Notes: generated by a model from the letters alone, not told the origin. A DNA stretch of 64,000 bases from Citrobacter telavivensis (GCA_009363175.1 CP045205.1:3720001-3784000), one strand, 5' to 3'; positions 17,771 to 27,189 are shown, counted from the stretch's first letter. Numbers and translations are program-made.

Positions 17771-18154
17771 GAAAATGTTTGGATTTAAAATCGCTGGATA
17801 TACGAAACAAATAATCGGCAGAGGGTAATATAAATTAAATAGTCATTAAACAGCACCTCTTTTTTTTGGAAAAATAACCATCACAATTATAAATGATTGC
17901 AAGTATTTTAATGGTAACAGGAATAATATCCTTCGTGCATATACTTCGTCCCTTCACTAACATTAAAAATTATCATTTATTTCCTTGAACGCCACTATCT
18001 AACGTTTTATCTTCCCGTTTTATCGACAACCGCATAAAGTAGTAAAAGAGAAAAATAGACATTTCATAATTTATTCCGTTTTCGGATGCTGACGTTACCG
18101 TATGGTAATGGATGTAATTATGTTTATTTCTGCACTTTTTATTTAGGGCAATTT
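17771..18154. promoter_or_regulatory. divergent promoter region of the ceramide-type genes
   Basis: 384 AT-rich bases separate the divergent ligase operon and the GNAT-like gene. The region must hold both promoters. I see several T- and A-rich tracts but no clear operator. An open frame runs into it from the GNAT-like gene, but its upstream codons lack a ribosome site. The AT content is well above that of the flanking genes. Confidence 0.5.
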
Positions 18155-19279
18155 ATGATTCAGATACAAAAAGTCATGAATAAACATGACCTCAACACCT
18201 TTATCTCTTTCCCTTCTTCACTCTATGGCGCTGACGACTGCTGGATCGCCCCCTTGAATTTTGAACGCGCAGAGCATCTGTCTGCAAAAAATCCGGGGTC
18301 AGAACATATCAACTGGCAGGCATGGATCGCAAAAAAAGAGGGACGGGTGGTCGGGCGAATAACCGCGCAGATTGATACCTTACATCGCAGACTGTACGGC
18401 GATGACACCGGTCATTTTGGCATGATCGACGCCATCGACGATCCTGAGGTCTTTAGCGCGCTGTTTGCTGCCGCCGAAACATGGCTGAAATCCGTCGGGG
18501 CGCGAAAGATAACGGGCCCTTTTAGCCTGAACATTAACCAGGAAAGCGGCCTGCTGGTTGATGGCTTCGGGACGCCCCCCTGCGCACTGATGCCGCACGG
18601 TAAGCCCTATTATGGCTCCCGGGTCGAACAACTGGGGTACACCAAAGGAATCGATCTACTGGCTTACTGGATGCAGCGGACAGATTTATTCTTCTCGCCA
18701 TCGCTGGTCCGACTGATGGATCAGGTGCGTGAAAAGGTGACCATCCGCAGCATTAATCGCAAGCAATTCAGTGAAGAGATGCAGATTCTGCGGGAAATTT
18801 TTAACTCAGGATGGCAGCACAACTGGGGATTTGTCCCCTTCACAGAACACGAATTCGCCGCCATGGGCGAGCAGCTCAAGTTCCTTGTACCGGACGATAT
18901 GATTCACATCGCTGAGATAGATTCTATCCCCTGTGCCTTTATCGTTGGCCTGCCAAATATTAATGAGGCTATCGCCGATCTCAATGGTCGGCTGTTGCCG
19001 TTCGGCTGGGCCAAACTGCTCTGGCGGTTGAAAGTGAGCGGTGTCCGTACCGCGCGGGTGCCTCTGATGGGTGTACGCCAGGAGTATCAGTTCAGTCGTA
19101 TTGGCCCGGTCATAGCTCTGCTGTTAATTGAGGCATTACGTGAACCGTTTGCCAGACACCATATCGACGCAGTAGAGATGTCCTGGATTCTGGAATCTAA
19201 TAGCGGAATGCGCACGATCCTGGAACGCATCGGCGGGGTTGCCTATAAGCGCTATCGCCTGTACGAAAAACAGCTCTGA
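18155..19279 (+). CDS. bcerS: GNAT-like N-acyltransferase, bacterial ceramide synthase candidate
   Basis: The start is taken at 18155 (374 residues), where AGGG lies 6 bases before the ATG. The protein fits the long GNAT-like family to which Caulobacter bacterial ceramide synthase belongs. It has PSSLYGADDCWIAPL near residue 21, VVGRITAQIDTLH near 65, GPFSLNINQESGLLVDGF near 124, HGKPYYG near 148, FNSGWQHNWGFVPF near 217, AIADLNGRLLPFGWAKLLW near 274 and VPLMGVRQEYQ near 305. It would N-acylate the long-chain base or its keto form. It is divergent from the other synthetic genes and single in its transcript. The family call is from memory of conserved motifs. Confidence 0.75.
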   Translation: MIQIQKVMNKHDLNTFISFPSSLYGADDCWIAPLNFERAEHLSAKNPGSEHINWQAWIAKKEGRVVGRITAQIDTLHRRLYGDDTGHFGMIDAIDDPEVFSALFAAAETWLKSVGARKITGPFSLNINQESGLLVDGFGTPPCALMPHGKPYYGSRVEQLGYTKGIDLLAYWMQRTDLFFSPSLVRLMDQVREKVTIRSINRKQFSEEMQILREIFNSGWQHNWGFVPFTEHEFAAMGEQLKFLVPDDMIHIAEIDSIPCAFIVGLPNINEAIADLNGRLLPFGWAKLLWRLKVSGVRTARVPLMGVRQEYQFSRIGPVIALLLIEALREPFARHHIDAVEMSWILESNSGMRTILERIGGVAYKRYRLYEKQL

Positions 19280-19282
19280 GCG

Positions 19283-19340
19283 CAGCCGGGAGGAGAAGGC
19301 GTGAAGATTGGGTGAGCCTCCTCCTCTACGCTTCCGGCTG
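19283..19340 (+). terminator. long imperfect hairpin after the ceramide synthase candidate
   Basis: CAGCCGG pairs with CCGGCTG and, inside them, GAGGAG with CTCCTC. No T tract follows, so factor-independent termination is uncertain. Confidence 0.4.
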
Positions 19341-19442
19341 TGGATTGTCGTCGGTACTGAGGTAAACAATAGCGCTTTCCCGCCTAAAACAGGATTCTGA
19401 ACCATTCCCCCTTCTTTTCTGCTGGCCTCCAGCGCTGCGAAA

Positions 19443-19460
19443 TTGCGACTGATGTCGCAA
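19443..19460. promoter_or_regulatory. palindrome before the deoxy-sugar operon
   Basis: TTGCGAC-TGAT-GTCGCAA, perfect 7-bp arms, ends 126 bases before the DeoC-like start. It could be an operator of the sugar operon. The 307-base gap (19280-19586) otherwise shows only the hairpin at its left end. Confidence 0.4.
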
Positions 19461-19586
19461 AAATATCACCCTGAAAATTCTGTCCATATAGCCGGGATTC
19501 TTGCCTATCACACATTTTCTGCCCCCTCCCTAAAGTAAGTCTTAGCCCATAACGTATGTTTTTTCAGCTAACAGGAGTCGCAGTAA

Positions 19587-20288
19587 ATGATCGATTTTAA
19601 TGACCCACGCCAGGTTGCCAAGGCTATTCAATTCACGAACGTCAATCCTGATTTAACCCGGGAAAGTCTGATCCAGCACCTGAATATCTGCATGGAATAT
19701 CAGTTTGATGCCGCAATGATTGCCCCCTGCTGGGTCTCCCTTGCTAAAGAAGTACTGAAAGGTACAGGGGTTCGTGTCGCCACAACCGTGAACTTTCCGC
19801 AGGCTAACGACACGACAGCCATGAAAGTGGCCGTCGTACGAGAATTGGCAAAAGAAGGTGCCGATGAGTTTGATTTCCCACCAAATCCAGGTTTTCTGCT
19901 GGGGGGCGAGGATGAACTGTATTTCCGGGAACTGAAGGAAGTCACCCATGTTGCGCATGACCTGGGAATGAAAGTCAAAGCCATGCTGGAATTTGGTTTC
20001 ATCACCGAGGAGGCGATGAAAATCAAAGCCACCCGTTATGCCTATGAAGCCGGTATTGACTGGGTGAAACAGTCAAGCGGCTGGGGCAAAGGCGGTTGTG
20101 CCGCGACGGTAGAAGATGTGCAACTTCTCAAAGCTCATATCCAGGCACCTTGTCGGGTCAAAGTCTCCGGTAAAGTGAATACGATTGAGAAAATGAAAGA
20201 GATGTTCGTAGCAGGTGCTGAATTAGTCGGGACCAGCTCCGGTCCTGAACTGGTCAAAGGACTGGTAGGCGACATTAACGCTTATTAA
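19587..20288 (+). CDS. DeoC-like deoxyribose-phosphate aldolase family protein
   Basis: A 233-residue class I aldolase of the DeoC/LacD fold. Two lysines fall where DeoC has its pair: WVKQSSGWG near residue 154 (Schiff-base lysine) and RVKVSGKVNT near 194. An ATTVNFPQ segment near 69 matches the DeoC substrate loop. Known members split 2-deoxyribose 5-phosphate into glyceraldehyde 3-phosphate and acetaldehyde. Here a PfkB kinase and an AdhP-like enzyme follow, which fits supply of the phosphosugar and reduction of acetaldehyde. CAGGAG precedes the ATG. It is too divergent from housekeeping DeoC (259 residues) to be sure of the substrate. Confidence 0.75.
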   Translation: MIDFNDPRQVAKAIQFTNVNPDLTRESLIQHLNICMEYQFDAAMIAPCWVSLAKEVLKGTGVRVATTVNFPQANDTTAMKVAVVRELAKEGADEFDFPPNPGFLLGGEDELYFRELKEVTHVAHDLGMKVKAMLEFGFITEEAMKIKATRYAYEAGIDWVKQSSGWGKGGCAATVEDVQLLKAHIQAPCRVKVSGKVNTIEKMKEMFVAGAELVGTSSGPELVKGLVGDINAY

Positions 20289-20346
20289 CCGAAAAGTGCC
20301 GCTGGTAGCAGCGGCACGACGCCCTGCACAATTTAAGGAGTATGTG

Positions 20347-21279
20347 ATGAGTGTATTTATTCTCGGTAGTTACGCAAAGGCGCTGGTCATGACCGCTGAA
20401 CGTATCCCGCTCGCCGGGGAAACGCTGATCGGACATAACTTTCGCCAGACATGGGGAGGAAAAGGTTCCGATATGGCGGTTCAGGCTGCACGCTTAGGGG
20501 CCGATGTCGCCTATAGCGGCGTGGTGGGAAATGACACCTTCGGTAATGAGTTCATCGAACTGATGCAGGAGGAAGGCATCAATATTGATGCGTTGACCCT
20601 GACCACCGAGCTGCCCACGGGCGCTGGCCTGATCATTAAGGACAAAGAAGGACGCAATGTCATTGTCGTGGATATGGGCGCCAACAAGCTCTTTACCCCT
20701 GCCCTTGTCGATAACGCGCTGCTGCAACTTAAAAATAGCCACGTGGTGTTAACCCAGTTAGAAATTCCTCTCGAAACAGCCCTCTACGGTTTGAGAAAGG
20801 CCAAAGCGCTGGGTAAGACAACCCTTCTCAACCCGGCACCTGCCCGAGATCTTCGTGGACTCGATCTGAGCGCGGTTGACTTCCTGACGCCTAATGAAAC
20901 GGAGGCCCGTGTCGCGCTGGGGCTGGCTCCGGACGATCCGCTCAGTAACCGCGAGGTCGCCGACAGGCTACTGGAAACGGGATGCCGCTATGTTGTGATG
21001 ACGCTGGGTGAAGCGGGTGCAGCCGTTTTCACCTCTGACACCGCGCTGGAAATACCACCTTGTCTGGTTGAGGTCGTCGATAGTAATGGTGCAGGTGACA
21101 GTTTTAACGCTGCCCTCGCTGTCGCGCTTGACGAAGGTAAACCCGTCAACGAAGCGGTTCTGTTCGCCAACGCCACAGCGGCACTCTGCTGCTCTGACTG
21201 GGAAACTGTTCCCTCTTATAAATATCGCAGCGATGTCGATACCTGGATGCAATTCAACCTGAGCCGAAGGAATTCCTGA
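20347..21279 (+). CDS. PfkB-family sugar kinase (ribokinase/deoxyribokinase-like)
   Basis: The ATG at 20347 (310 residues) is preferred because AAGGAG lies 6-7 bases before it. Family marks are GGKGSDMAVQAARLGA near residue 38 (signature 1 region) and DSNGAGDSFNAALA near 249 (signature 2 with the catalytic Asp). Ribokinase-type enzymes phosphorylate the C5 hydroxyl. Between a DeoC-like aldolase and an RbsD-like protein, deoxyribokinase (DeoK-like) is the simplest reading. Ribokinase is the alternative. Confidence 0.8.
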   Translation: MSVFILGSYAKALVMTAERIPLAGETLIGHNFRQTWGGKGSDMAVQAARLGADVAYSGVVGNDTFGNEFIELMQEEGINIDALTLTTELPTGAGLIIKDKEGRNVIVVDMGANKLFTPALVDNALLQLKNSHVVLTQLEIPLETALYGLRKAKALGKTTLLNPAPARDLRGLDLSAVDFLTPNETEARVALGLAPDDPLSNREVADRLLETGCRYVVMTLGEAGAAVFTSDTALEIPPCLVEVVDSNGAGDSFNAALAVALDEGKPVNEAVLFANATAALCCSDWETVPSYKYRSDVDTWMQFNLSRRNS

Positions 21280-21280
21280 C

Positions 21281-21781
21281 ATGAGACCCGACAGAATTTT
21301 ACACCCCGAGCTTGCCGCAGCCTTAGCCTCCTTAGGCCACACCGATATCGTTCTGGTCACCGATGCGGGGTTCCCGATTCCTGCGCACGCGAACCGGATC
21401 GACCTGGGTTTCTGGCCTGGTCAGATTGACGTCCGGGAGATCCTGCGCGTGCTACGTAAGGAACTCTTTGTTGAAGAGGTACATTTTGCCAGCGAAGTCC
21501 GCGACTGCCACCCGCAGTTGTACCGCGATGTGCAAACGATCTACACCGGTTCTGGCGCGGCGTTTTTCGCTGCGAGCCATGAAACGCTGTGCCACGACAT
21601 TGCCCATCAGGCGAAGCTAATCATTCGCTCCGGTTCGTTCGAGCCCTGGGCCAACTTCGCCCTTGTCGCCAGCACCGATCCGTTTGCCTGGTTCACTGAT
21701 GCGTCTGGCGTACAGCCGCTCCCCGCCTATGTTGCGCGACGCCAGCGTATTGTCGACAACATCGTACCGGAACTTAACTGA
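21281..21781 (+). CDS. RbsD/FucU-family sugar mutarotase
   Basis: A 166-residue protein of the RbsD/FucU family, which interconverts pyranose and furanose or anomeric forms of sugars. The catalytic region LGHTDIVLVTDAGFPIP near residue 18 contains the His and Asp typical of the family. The C-terminal AWFTDASG is the usual substrate-contact end. It starts one base after the kinase stop, so the two are tightly coupled. It probably supplies the kinase with the right ring form. Confidence 0.83.
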   Translation: MRPDRILHPELAAALASLGHTDIVLVTDAGFPIPAHANRIDLGFWPGQIDVREILRVLRKELFVEEVHFASEVRDCHPQLYRDVQTIYTGSGAAFFAASHETLCHDIAHQAKLIIRSGSFEPWANFALVASTDPFAWFTDASGVQPLPAYVARRQRIVDNIVPELN

Positions 21782-21787
21782 CAGGAC

Positions 21788-22831
21788 ATGATGATGAAAG
21801 CAGCGGTAATCAGTCAGGCACAGCCGGGCAAAGTGGAGTTTCGCCATCAGACCGTTCGGGCGTTAGCCTCCGGCGAAGCGCTGGTCAACGTTGAATGTTG
21901 CGGTGTCTGCCACACCGATTTACATGTTGTGCAGGGTGACTTTGGCCCAGTACCGGGGCGTATCCCCGGACACGAAGGCATCGGGATTGTCAGCGCGATT
22001 GCCGACGACGTGACCAGCCTGAAAGTGGGCGATCGCGTCAGCATTGCCTGGTTTTACGAGGGTTGTGGCGTATGCGAATACTGTGTCAGCGGGCGGGAGA
22101 CCTTCTGTCGCAACGTAAAAAATGCCGGTTACAGCGTTGATGGCGCGATGGCCGAGCAATGCATCGTCAAAGCGGACTACGCGGTGAAAGTCCCGGAAGG
22201 TCTTGATCCTCTGGTCGCCAGCAGCATTACCTGTGCGGGTGTAACAACCTACAAAGCTGCGCAGGTTTCGGGAGTCCGTCCGGGGCAATGGCTGGCAATC
22301 TGGGGCGCGGGCGGTTTAGGCAATATGGCTATCCAGTTTGCCCGCAATGTGTTCAATGCCCGCGTGATCGCCATTGACATTCAGGATGACAAACTGGCGC
22401 TGGCCAGAGAAAGCGGCGCAGAAATCACCCTTAACCCCGGTAAAGAGGATGTTCCCGCACGTATTCATGAACTGACGGGCGGTGGTGCGCATTCGGCGAT
22501 TGTGGTGGCGGTGGCGCGCTCGGCCTTTAATCAGGCAGTTAACAGCGTCAGAGCTGGCGGCAAAGTAGTTTGCGTGGCGGTTCCTGCCGGCGAGCTTTCG
22601 CTGAATATCGTCAAGACGGTTCTTGATGGCATCCAGATTGTCGGCAGCCTGGTGGGAACCCGTCAGGATCTGGCGGAAGCCTTCCTGCATGCGCTTGCCG
22701 GGCGCGTTCACCCCATCGTACAGCCCCGAAAACTGGAGGAGCTCAATGCCATTTTCAAGGAGATGGACGACGGCACAATCCAGGGAAGAATGGTGATTGA
22801 TTTACGTACCGTGCAGCGCACAGAGGAGTGA
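21788..22831 (+). CDS. zinc-dependent alcohol dehydrogenase, AdhP-like
   Basis: A 347-residue medium-chain dehydrogenase close to E. coli AdhP. Catalytic zinc ligands appear in CGVCHTDLH (Cys, His) and GHEGIG near residue 60. The structural zinc cysteines are in CGVCEYCVSGRETFC near 92-106. The NAD-binding GAGGLGNMA is near 170. Several in-frame ATGs (21788, 21791, 21794) follow ACAGGA. Next to a DeoC-like aldolase it may reduce acetaldehyde to ethanol and recycle NADH. It could instead oxidise a sugar alcohol. Confidence 0.83.
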   Translation: MMMKAAVISQAQPGKVEFRHQTVRALASGEALVNVECCGVCHTDLHVVQGDFGPVPGRIPGHEGIGIVSAIADDVTSLKVGDRVSIAWFYEGCGVCEYCVSGRETFCRNVKNAGYSVDGAMAEQCIVKADYAVKVPEGLDPLVASSITCAGVTTYKAAQVSGVRPGQWLAIWGAGGLGNMAIQFARNVFNARVIAIDIQDDKLALARESGAEITLNPGKEDVPARIHELTGGGAHSAIVVAVARSAFNQAVNSVRAGGKVVCVAVPAGELSLNIVKTVLDGIQIVGSLVGTRQDLAEAFLHALAGRVHPIVQPRKLEELNAIFKEMDDGTIQGRMVIDLRTVQRTEE

Positions 22832-22835
22832 GACG

Positions 22836-23990
22836 ATGAAAATTACAGGCTGGCGTACGCTAACGACCTGGCATCACTGGGAGAGACCGATTGGTGATGT
22901 CAACGGCACCATTGAGTCCGGAGTGACCGAAGTGCCCATCCTGATGCTGGAAACAGACGAAGGGGTAACCGGCATCGGTCTGGGCGGACATGCCGACATC
23001 GAACGAGTCTTTCCGGCTATTGAAGGTGAAGATCCCCGTGCGGTAACGGCACTTTACGATCGCATGCTGGCCTGGGTTTTCAAAAGTGGTCACGCCGGTA
23101 GCACCTTTGGCACCATTGGCGTTGTCGACATGGCCTTATGGGATCTGAAAGCAAAGTGCGCGGGAGAACCGCTCTGGCGGCAGCTTGGCGCAAGACGTGG
23201 ATTCGTTCCCGGCTATGCGTCCGGACTGGATTACCCACTTTCGCTGGATGCGCTGATTGCACTGCATCAACGTTTTGCCGATCGGGGATTCAGCGCGTTC
23301 AAACTCAAAGGTGGGCTGGACGTTGAGCAGGACCGGGAGCGCTTTGCGGCGGTCAGAGAGGTTTATCTGCGCAACACCCCTTCGCCGGTCATGATGCTGG
23401 ATGTCAATGAATCAATGAACAGCAAACAGGCCGTCCGCTACATCAACCGTTTGCAGGAAACGTTGGATCTGAGCTGGATTGAGGAGCCTGTCCGTCGCTG
23501 GGATGCCGCCGGTCACGCCGCAATTCGCCAGCAGGTCACCTGCGCGGTGGCGACAGGAGAAAACCTGACAGGCATAGAACAGTACCTGCCGTTGCTGAAA
23601 GAACAGGCGGTCGATGTGCTACAGGCGGGGATGTGCTGGGGGATCACCCATTTTCTGCGCGTGGCGAATCTGGCACAGGCGTTTAACCTGCCGGTCAGCC
23701 CCGTCGGCTACAACGCTAACCCCGTCGCCCATGCCGCTGCCGCCGTCGCCAATCATCTGAGTTGTGAGGTGCAGGATCTGAATTTTCCGCTGGGTCTACA
23801 GGTAGATCAACGCATAGAAAATGGCGGCATCCTGCTGGGTGATGAGCCCGGACTCGGTATTTCCATTGATGAAACGGCAATTCAGTCACAACACGATAAG
23901 GGAAGCTGGACGATTGCCCAGGGCCCCCATGTCAGACCGGAACGAGCCGGGCTAAGGCTGACGCTCCAGTCACCACAACGCGAACAATAA
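22836..23990 (+). CDS. enolase-superfamily sugar-acid dehydratase (MR/MLE)
   Basis: The ATG at 22836 gives 384 residues; the longer frame has no ribosome site. This is a mandelate-racemase-like dehydratase: KLKGG near residue 160 (catalytic Lys pair), MLDVNES near 190, WIEEPV near 217 and ATGENLTG near 241 provide the base and the three metal-binding acidic residues. It would dehydrate an aldonate such as L-fuconate or L-rhamnonate to the 2-keto-3-deoxy acid. The neighbours (dehydrogenase, lactonase, aldolase, FucO-like reductase) favour a 6-deoxyaldonate. Confidence 0.78.
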   Translation: MKITGWRTLTTWHHWERPIGDVNGTIESGVTEVPILMLETDEGVTGIGLGGHADIERVFPAIEGEDPRAVTALYDRMLAWVFKSGHAGSTFGTIGVVDMALWDLKAKCAGEPLWRQLGARRGFVPGYASGLDYPLSLDALIALHQRFADRGFSAFKLKGGLDVEQDRERFAAVREVYLRNTPSPVMMLDVNESMNSKQAVRYINRLQETLDLSWIEEPVRRWDAAGHAAIRQQVTCAVATGENLTGIEQYLPLLKEQAVDVLQAGMCWGITHFLRVANLAQAFNLPVSPVGYNANPVAHAAAAVANHLSCEVQDLNFPLGLQVDQRIENGGILLGDEPGLGISIDETAIQSQHDKGSWTIAQGPHVRPERAGLRLTLQSPQREQ

Positions 23991-24004
23991 TGAAGGACTC
24001 AAAA

Positions 24005-24955
24005 ATGAAAACCGTACCTCTGGGCCATACCGGCATTCAGGTGCCCGTTCTCGCGATGGGAGCGGCATCGCTGGGCAGCATCTATCACCCGGTGTCCCAA
24101 CTGCAAGCCAATGAAACGGTCGCCACCGCGCTGAGTCATGGCGTGAACTACTTTGATGTTGCCCCTTATTACGGGCTCACGAAAGCCGAAACCGCATTAG
24201 GCGCCGCGCTCAAGGGCGTTCGTCGTGAAAGTTACACCCTCGCCACCAAGGTGGGCCGTTACGGTGACAGCCTTTGGGATTTCTCACGCGATGCCACCTT
24301 ACGCAGCGTGGAAGAAAGTCTCTCCCGTCTGGGTTGTGATTACATTGATGTCATTCAGTGTCACGACATTGAATACGGCGATATGACGCAGTTGCTGGAT
24401 GAGGCGCTGCCAACGCTTCGTGAACTCCGGGACAGTGGCGTGGTTCGCCACATTGGCATCACCGGATACGATCTGCCGCTACTCGAACGCGTCGCCTGCG
24501 AGCAGAAAGTCGATACCGTCATGGCCTATTGCACATGGACTTTACAGGACCGACGCCTGGGTGCTGTTGCGCAGCGGTTGAACGAAGCAGGGATTGGTGT
24601 CCTCAATGCGTCTCCTCTCTCAATGGGGCTGCTGACCCGTTCAGGTGCGCCGGACTGGCATCCGGCCCACGACGATGTCCAACGCGTCTGCCGCAGCGTG
24701 TCTGAACTGTGCGATAGCTACGGCGTCAACATTGCGCAGATTGCCCTCCAGTTTGCCCTGACGACCGCCGCGGAGCACGGTATTGCCTCCACCGTCATTG
24801 GGACAGCCAGCGCCGAAAATATGCTCGATAACGTCCGCTGGTCTGAGCAACCGCTCGATCCTGAACTGCTGGACAACATTAACGCGCTGATGGCACCGGT
24901 ACTCAATATCGGCTGGGATGTGTTGCCAGGTAACGGAGGGAAAGCGCAGAAATGA
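24005..24955 (+). CDS. aldo/keto reductase, aldose dehydrogenase candidate
   Basis: I place the start at 24005 (316 residues), with AAGGA 7 bases before it. An ATG at 23990 that overlaps the previous stop is possible. It has an AKR barrel with catalytic Asp and Tyr in YFDVAPYYG near residue 47, Lys in ATKVG near 78 and His in QCHDIE near 114. It is of the type that oxidises L-fucose or L-galactose to the lactone with NAD(P). It ends by overlapping the lactonase gene by 4 bases, which supports that role. Confidence 0.78.
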   Translation: MKTVPLGHTGIQVPVLAMGAASLGSIYHPVSQLQANETVATALSHGVNYFDVAPYYGLTKAETALGAALKGVRRESYTLATKVGRYGDSLWDFSRDATLRSVEESLSRLGCDYIDVIQCHDIEYGDMTQLLDEALPTLRELRDSGVVRHIGITGYDLPLLERVACEQKVDTVMAYCTWTLQDRRLGAVAQRLNEAGIGVLNASPLSMGLLTRSGAPDWHPAHDDVQRVCRSVSELCDSYGVNIAQIALQFALTTAAEHGIASTVIGTASAENMLDNVRWSEQPLDPELLDNINALMAPVLNIGWDVLPGNGGKAQK

Positions 24956-25815
24956 GAACGCTCGACAGTCATCTTCATCTCTGGGATCCGTGCTTGTTGC
25001 GCTATGACTGGCTTGGCGATCTGCCGACGTTAAACCGGGCTTTTTTGCCGCAGGAACTTGCCCGGCATGCCGGGGCCCCGGACGCGGCGATTGTGGTTCA
25101 GGCCGACTGCGCCGCCGAGCACGCCATCAAGGAAGTGAACTGGCTGAATCAACTGGCTGATGACAGTCCGATCGCCGTGGCAGGTATTGTCGCCTGGGCT
25201 CCTCTGGAGTGTGGCAGCGCCGTCATTCCTTATCTGCGCCAGTTACGACAGCTTCCGCGCGTGGTGGGCATCCGACGTTCCCTACAGAACGAAGCGCTGG
25301 AACGGTTCTACAGCGCAGACTATCGCGCCGGTTTACTGGCGGCGGTAGAAGAAGGCTTTGTCATTGATATGTGCGTCAGAGCGGCGCAACTCCCGGCCCT
25401 GTTCGATCTGATGACATGGCTCTATGACCGGGTGCCGGAGGCTCGCGTGGTTCTCGACCATATGGGCAAACCGGCCATCACTCGCAATGAATGGCAGGAA
25501 TGGGCGGAAGGGATTAAGGCGCTGGCAGCCTTCCCCAACCTCGCCTGCAAGCTGTCTGGACTACCGACGGAGGCCAACTGGGAAAACTGGCAACCCGAAC
25601 AACTGAAGCCCTGGATACAACAGGCTATCACCACATTTGGCGCGCAGCGCTGTTTATTTGGCGGTGACTGGCCGGTTGTTGAACTGGCCGGAGGCTACAC
25701 CCGCTGGAGGAATTGCGTAACTGAAGCCATTACGTCTCTGTCGCCGGAGGAAATAAACGCAATAATGGCGGATAACGCCAGGGATATCTATCTGAGAAAA
25801 GCCAAAAAAGGTTAA
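24952..25815 (+). CDS. amidohydrolase-family sugar lactonase
   Basis: A 287-residue amidohydrolase_2 protein. DSHLHLWD at residues 4-11 has the first metal-type motif, HMGKP near 171 carries a later His, and FGGDWPV near 243 the final Asp. The group includes L-fucono- and L-rhamnono-1,5-lactonases, which open the lactone formed by the dehydrogenase to the free acid. It is coupled to the AKR gene by a 4-base overlap and placed beside the dehydratase. Confidence 0.8.
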   Translation: MRTLDSHLHLWDPCLLRYDWLGDLPTLNRAFLPQELARHAGAPDAAIVVQADCAAEHAIKEVNWLNQLADDSPIAVAGIVAWAPLECGSAVIPYLRQLRQLPRVVGIRRSLQNEALERFYSADYRAGLLAAVEEGFVIDMCVRAAQLPALFDLMTWLYDRVPEARVVLDHMGKPAITRNEWQEWAEGIKALAAFPNLACKLSGLPTEANWENWQPEQLKPWIQQAITTFGAQRCLFGGDWPVVELAGGYTRWRNCVTEAITSLSPEEINAIMADNARDIYLRKAKKG

Positions 25816-25884
25816 TAACGTCGTATCTACACTGATGTCGTTTATTTCATTTTACCCTACTGAATAAAATTTGAGGAAATAAGC

Positions 25885-27189
25885 ATGTCTGATAATACCA
25901 ACACATTGCCATCCGGGAAGGTTGCCGACAAGCATCAAACCGATTCTCCGGAAAGCAATATCATGGTCACCGGGAAAAAGAAAAATATATTACTGGCCTC
26001 CCTGTTCGCCAATTTCTTTGTTCTGCTGGCCTTATATTGTGGCGTCATTTCCGTTCTGTTACCGAACCATGTCGCGCAAATCGATCCGGCCAATAAGGCT
26101 AACAACCTTGCCATCGTGATGACCACGGCGCTGTTGTTTACTATTTTTGCGCAACCTATTGCCGGGGCATTATCCGACCGATGCCGTTCAACATGGGGGC
26201 GTCGCTCTCCTTTCATTGTCGGTGGCGCGTTAATCGGTGGGCTGGCGATCTTCGGCATCTCGATGATGACAACCATCGCCGGTATTGCGGTTTTCTGGCT
26301 GATGGCCGCCGTCTCGCTGAACTGTATGAACGGGCCACTCGCGACCGTCGTGGCAGACCGATTCTTACCTGAAAACAGAGGGATAGCCTCAGGTTTCGTT
26401 GGCGCGGGTTCGACAGCGGGCGGAACCGTAGGCATCATCCTGGCCGGGTATCTGGCGTGGAATCTGCAGTTAGGCTATCTGGTATTTGCCCTGGCTATCG
26501 CAGCCTGCTGTGTTGCGTTTGTGCTGATTAACCGTGAACCTTCAACGCGAAATATGCCGGTTGAACCTTTCAAATGGGGAACGTTTTTCAAAAACTTCTG
26601 GGTCAGTCCACGCCAGTATCCCGATTTCGGTTGGGCATTCTTTGGTCGCTTTGCCATGTACCTGGGCTACCAGGGCGTGGTGACCTATCAACTGTATATC
26701 CTTCAGGATTTCATTGGGTTAAGTGTTGAAGAGTCCAACTACGCCATCGGCACAATTTCGGTCATCACGCTGTCCACCCTGCTCTTTTCCGGTCTGGTAT
26801 CCGGCATCATCTCCGATAAGCTGCAGCGGCGTAAAATTTTCGTCTTTCTCTCCAGCATTCTGATGGCGGCGGGCCTCTGTATTCCTCTGGTCATGCCAAC
26901 CCTGACCGGTATGTATATTTATGCCGCGATTATGGGACTGGGATACGGAGCCTATACCTCCATTGATATGGCGTTGATGACTCAGGTATTACCTAGCGGC
27001 GGTAAACAAGCGGGTAAAGATATGGGGATCCTGACTATTGCGACAGTATTACCGCAGTCATTTAGTCCCATATTATCGGCCTGGCTGCTCGCGACATTTA
27101 ATAATGATTATTCATCATTATTTATTGCCGCCATTATTTTTGTCTTTGCTTCATCATTCTTTGTATTACCGATTAAATCAGTTAAATAA
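25885..27189 (+). CDS. MFS transporter, sugar uptake candidate
   Basis: A 434-residue major facilitator with about 12 membrane segments after an unusually long polar N-terminus (about 35 residues). GALSDRCRSTWGRRSPFIVGG near residues 93-112 (position only) is the loop 2-3 motif, a form seen in the sugar:cation branch with SLC45-like proteins. GAGG precedes the ATG. It is the only inner-membrane carrier in the operon, so it should import the deoxy sugar or its glycoside. Confidence 0.8.
   Translation: MSDNTNTLPSGKVADKHQTDSPESNIMVTGKKKNILLASLFANFFVLLALYCGVISVLLPNHVAQIDPANKANNLAIVMTTALLFTIFAQPIAGALSDRCRSTWGRRSPFIVGGALIGGLAIFGISMMTTIAGIAVFWLMAAVSLNCMNGPLATVVADRFLPENRGIASGFVGAGSTAGGTVGIILAGYLAWNLQLGYLVFALAIAACCVAFVLINREPSTRNMPVEPFKWGTFFKNFWVSPRQYPDFGWAFFGRFAMYLGYQGVVTYQLYILQDFIGLSVEESNYAIGTISVITLSTLLFSGLVSGIISDKLQRRKIFVFLSSILMAAGLCIPLVMPTLTGMYIYAAIMGLGYGAYTSIDMALMTQVLPSGGKQAGKDMGILTIATVLPQSFSPILSAWLLATFNNDYSSLFIAAIIFVFASSFFVLPIKSVK

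Noticed and set aside
19449..19471. possible CRP site TGTCG...TCACC
   Set aside because: The half-sites are 8 rather than 6 bases apart; the TTGCGAC palindrome explains the symmetry better.
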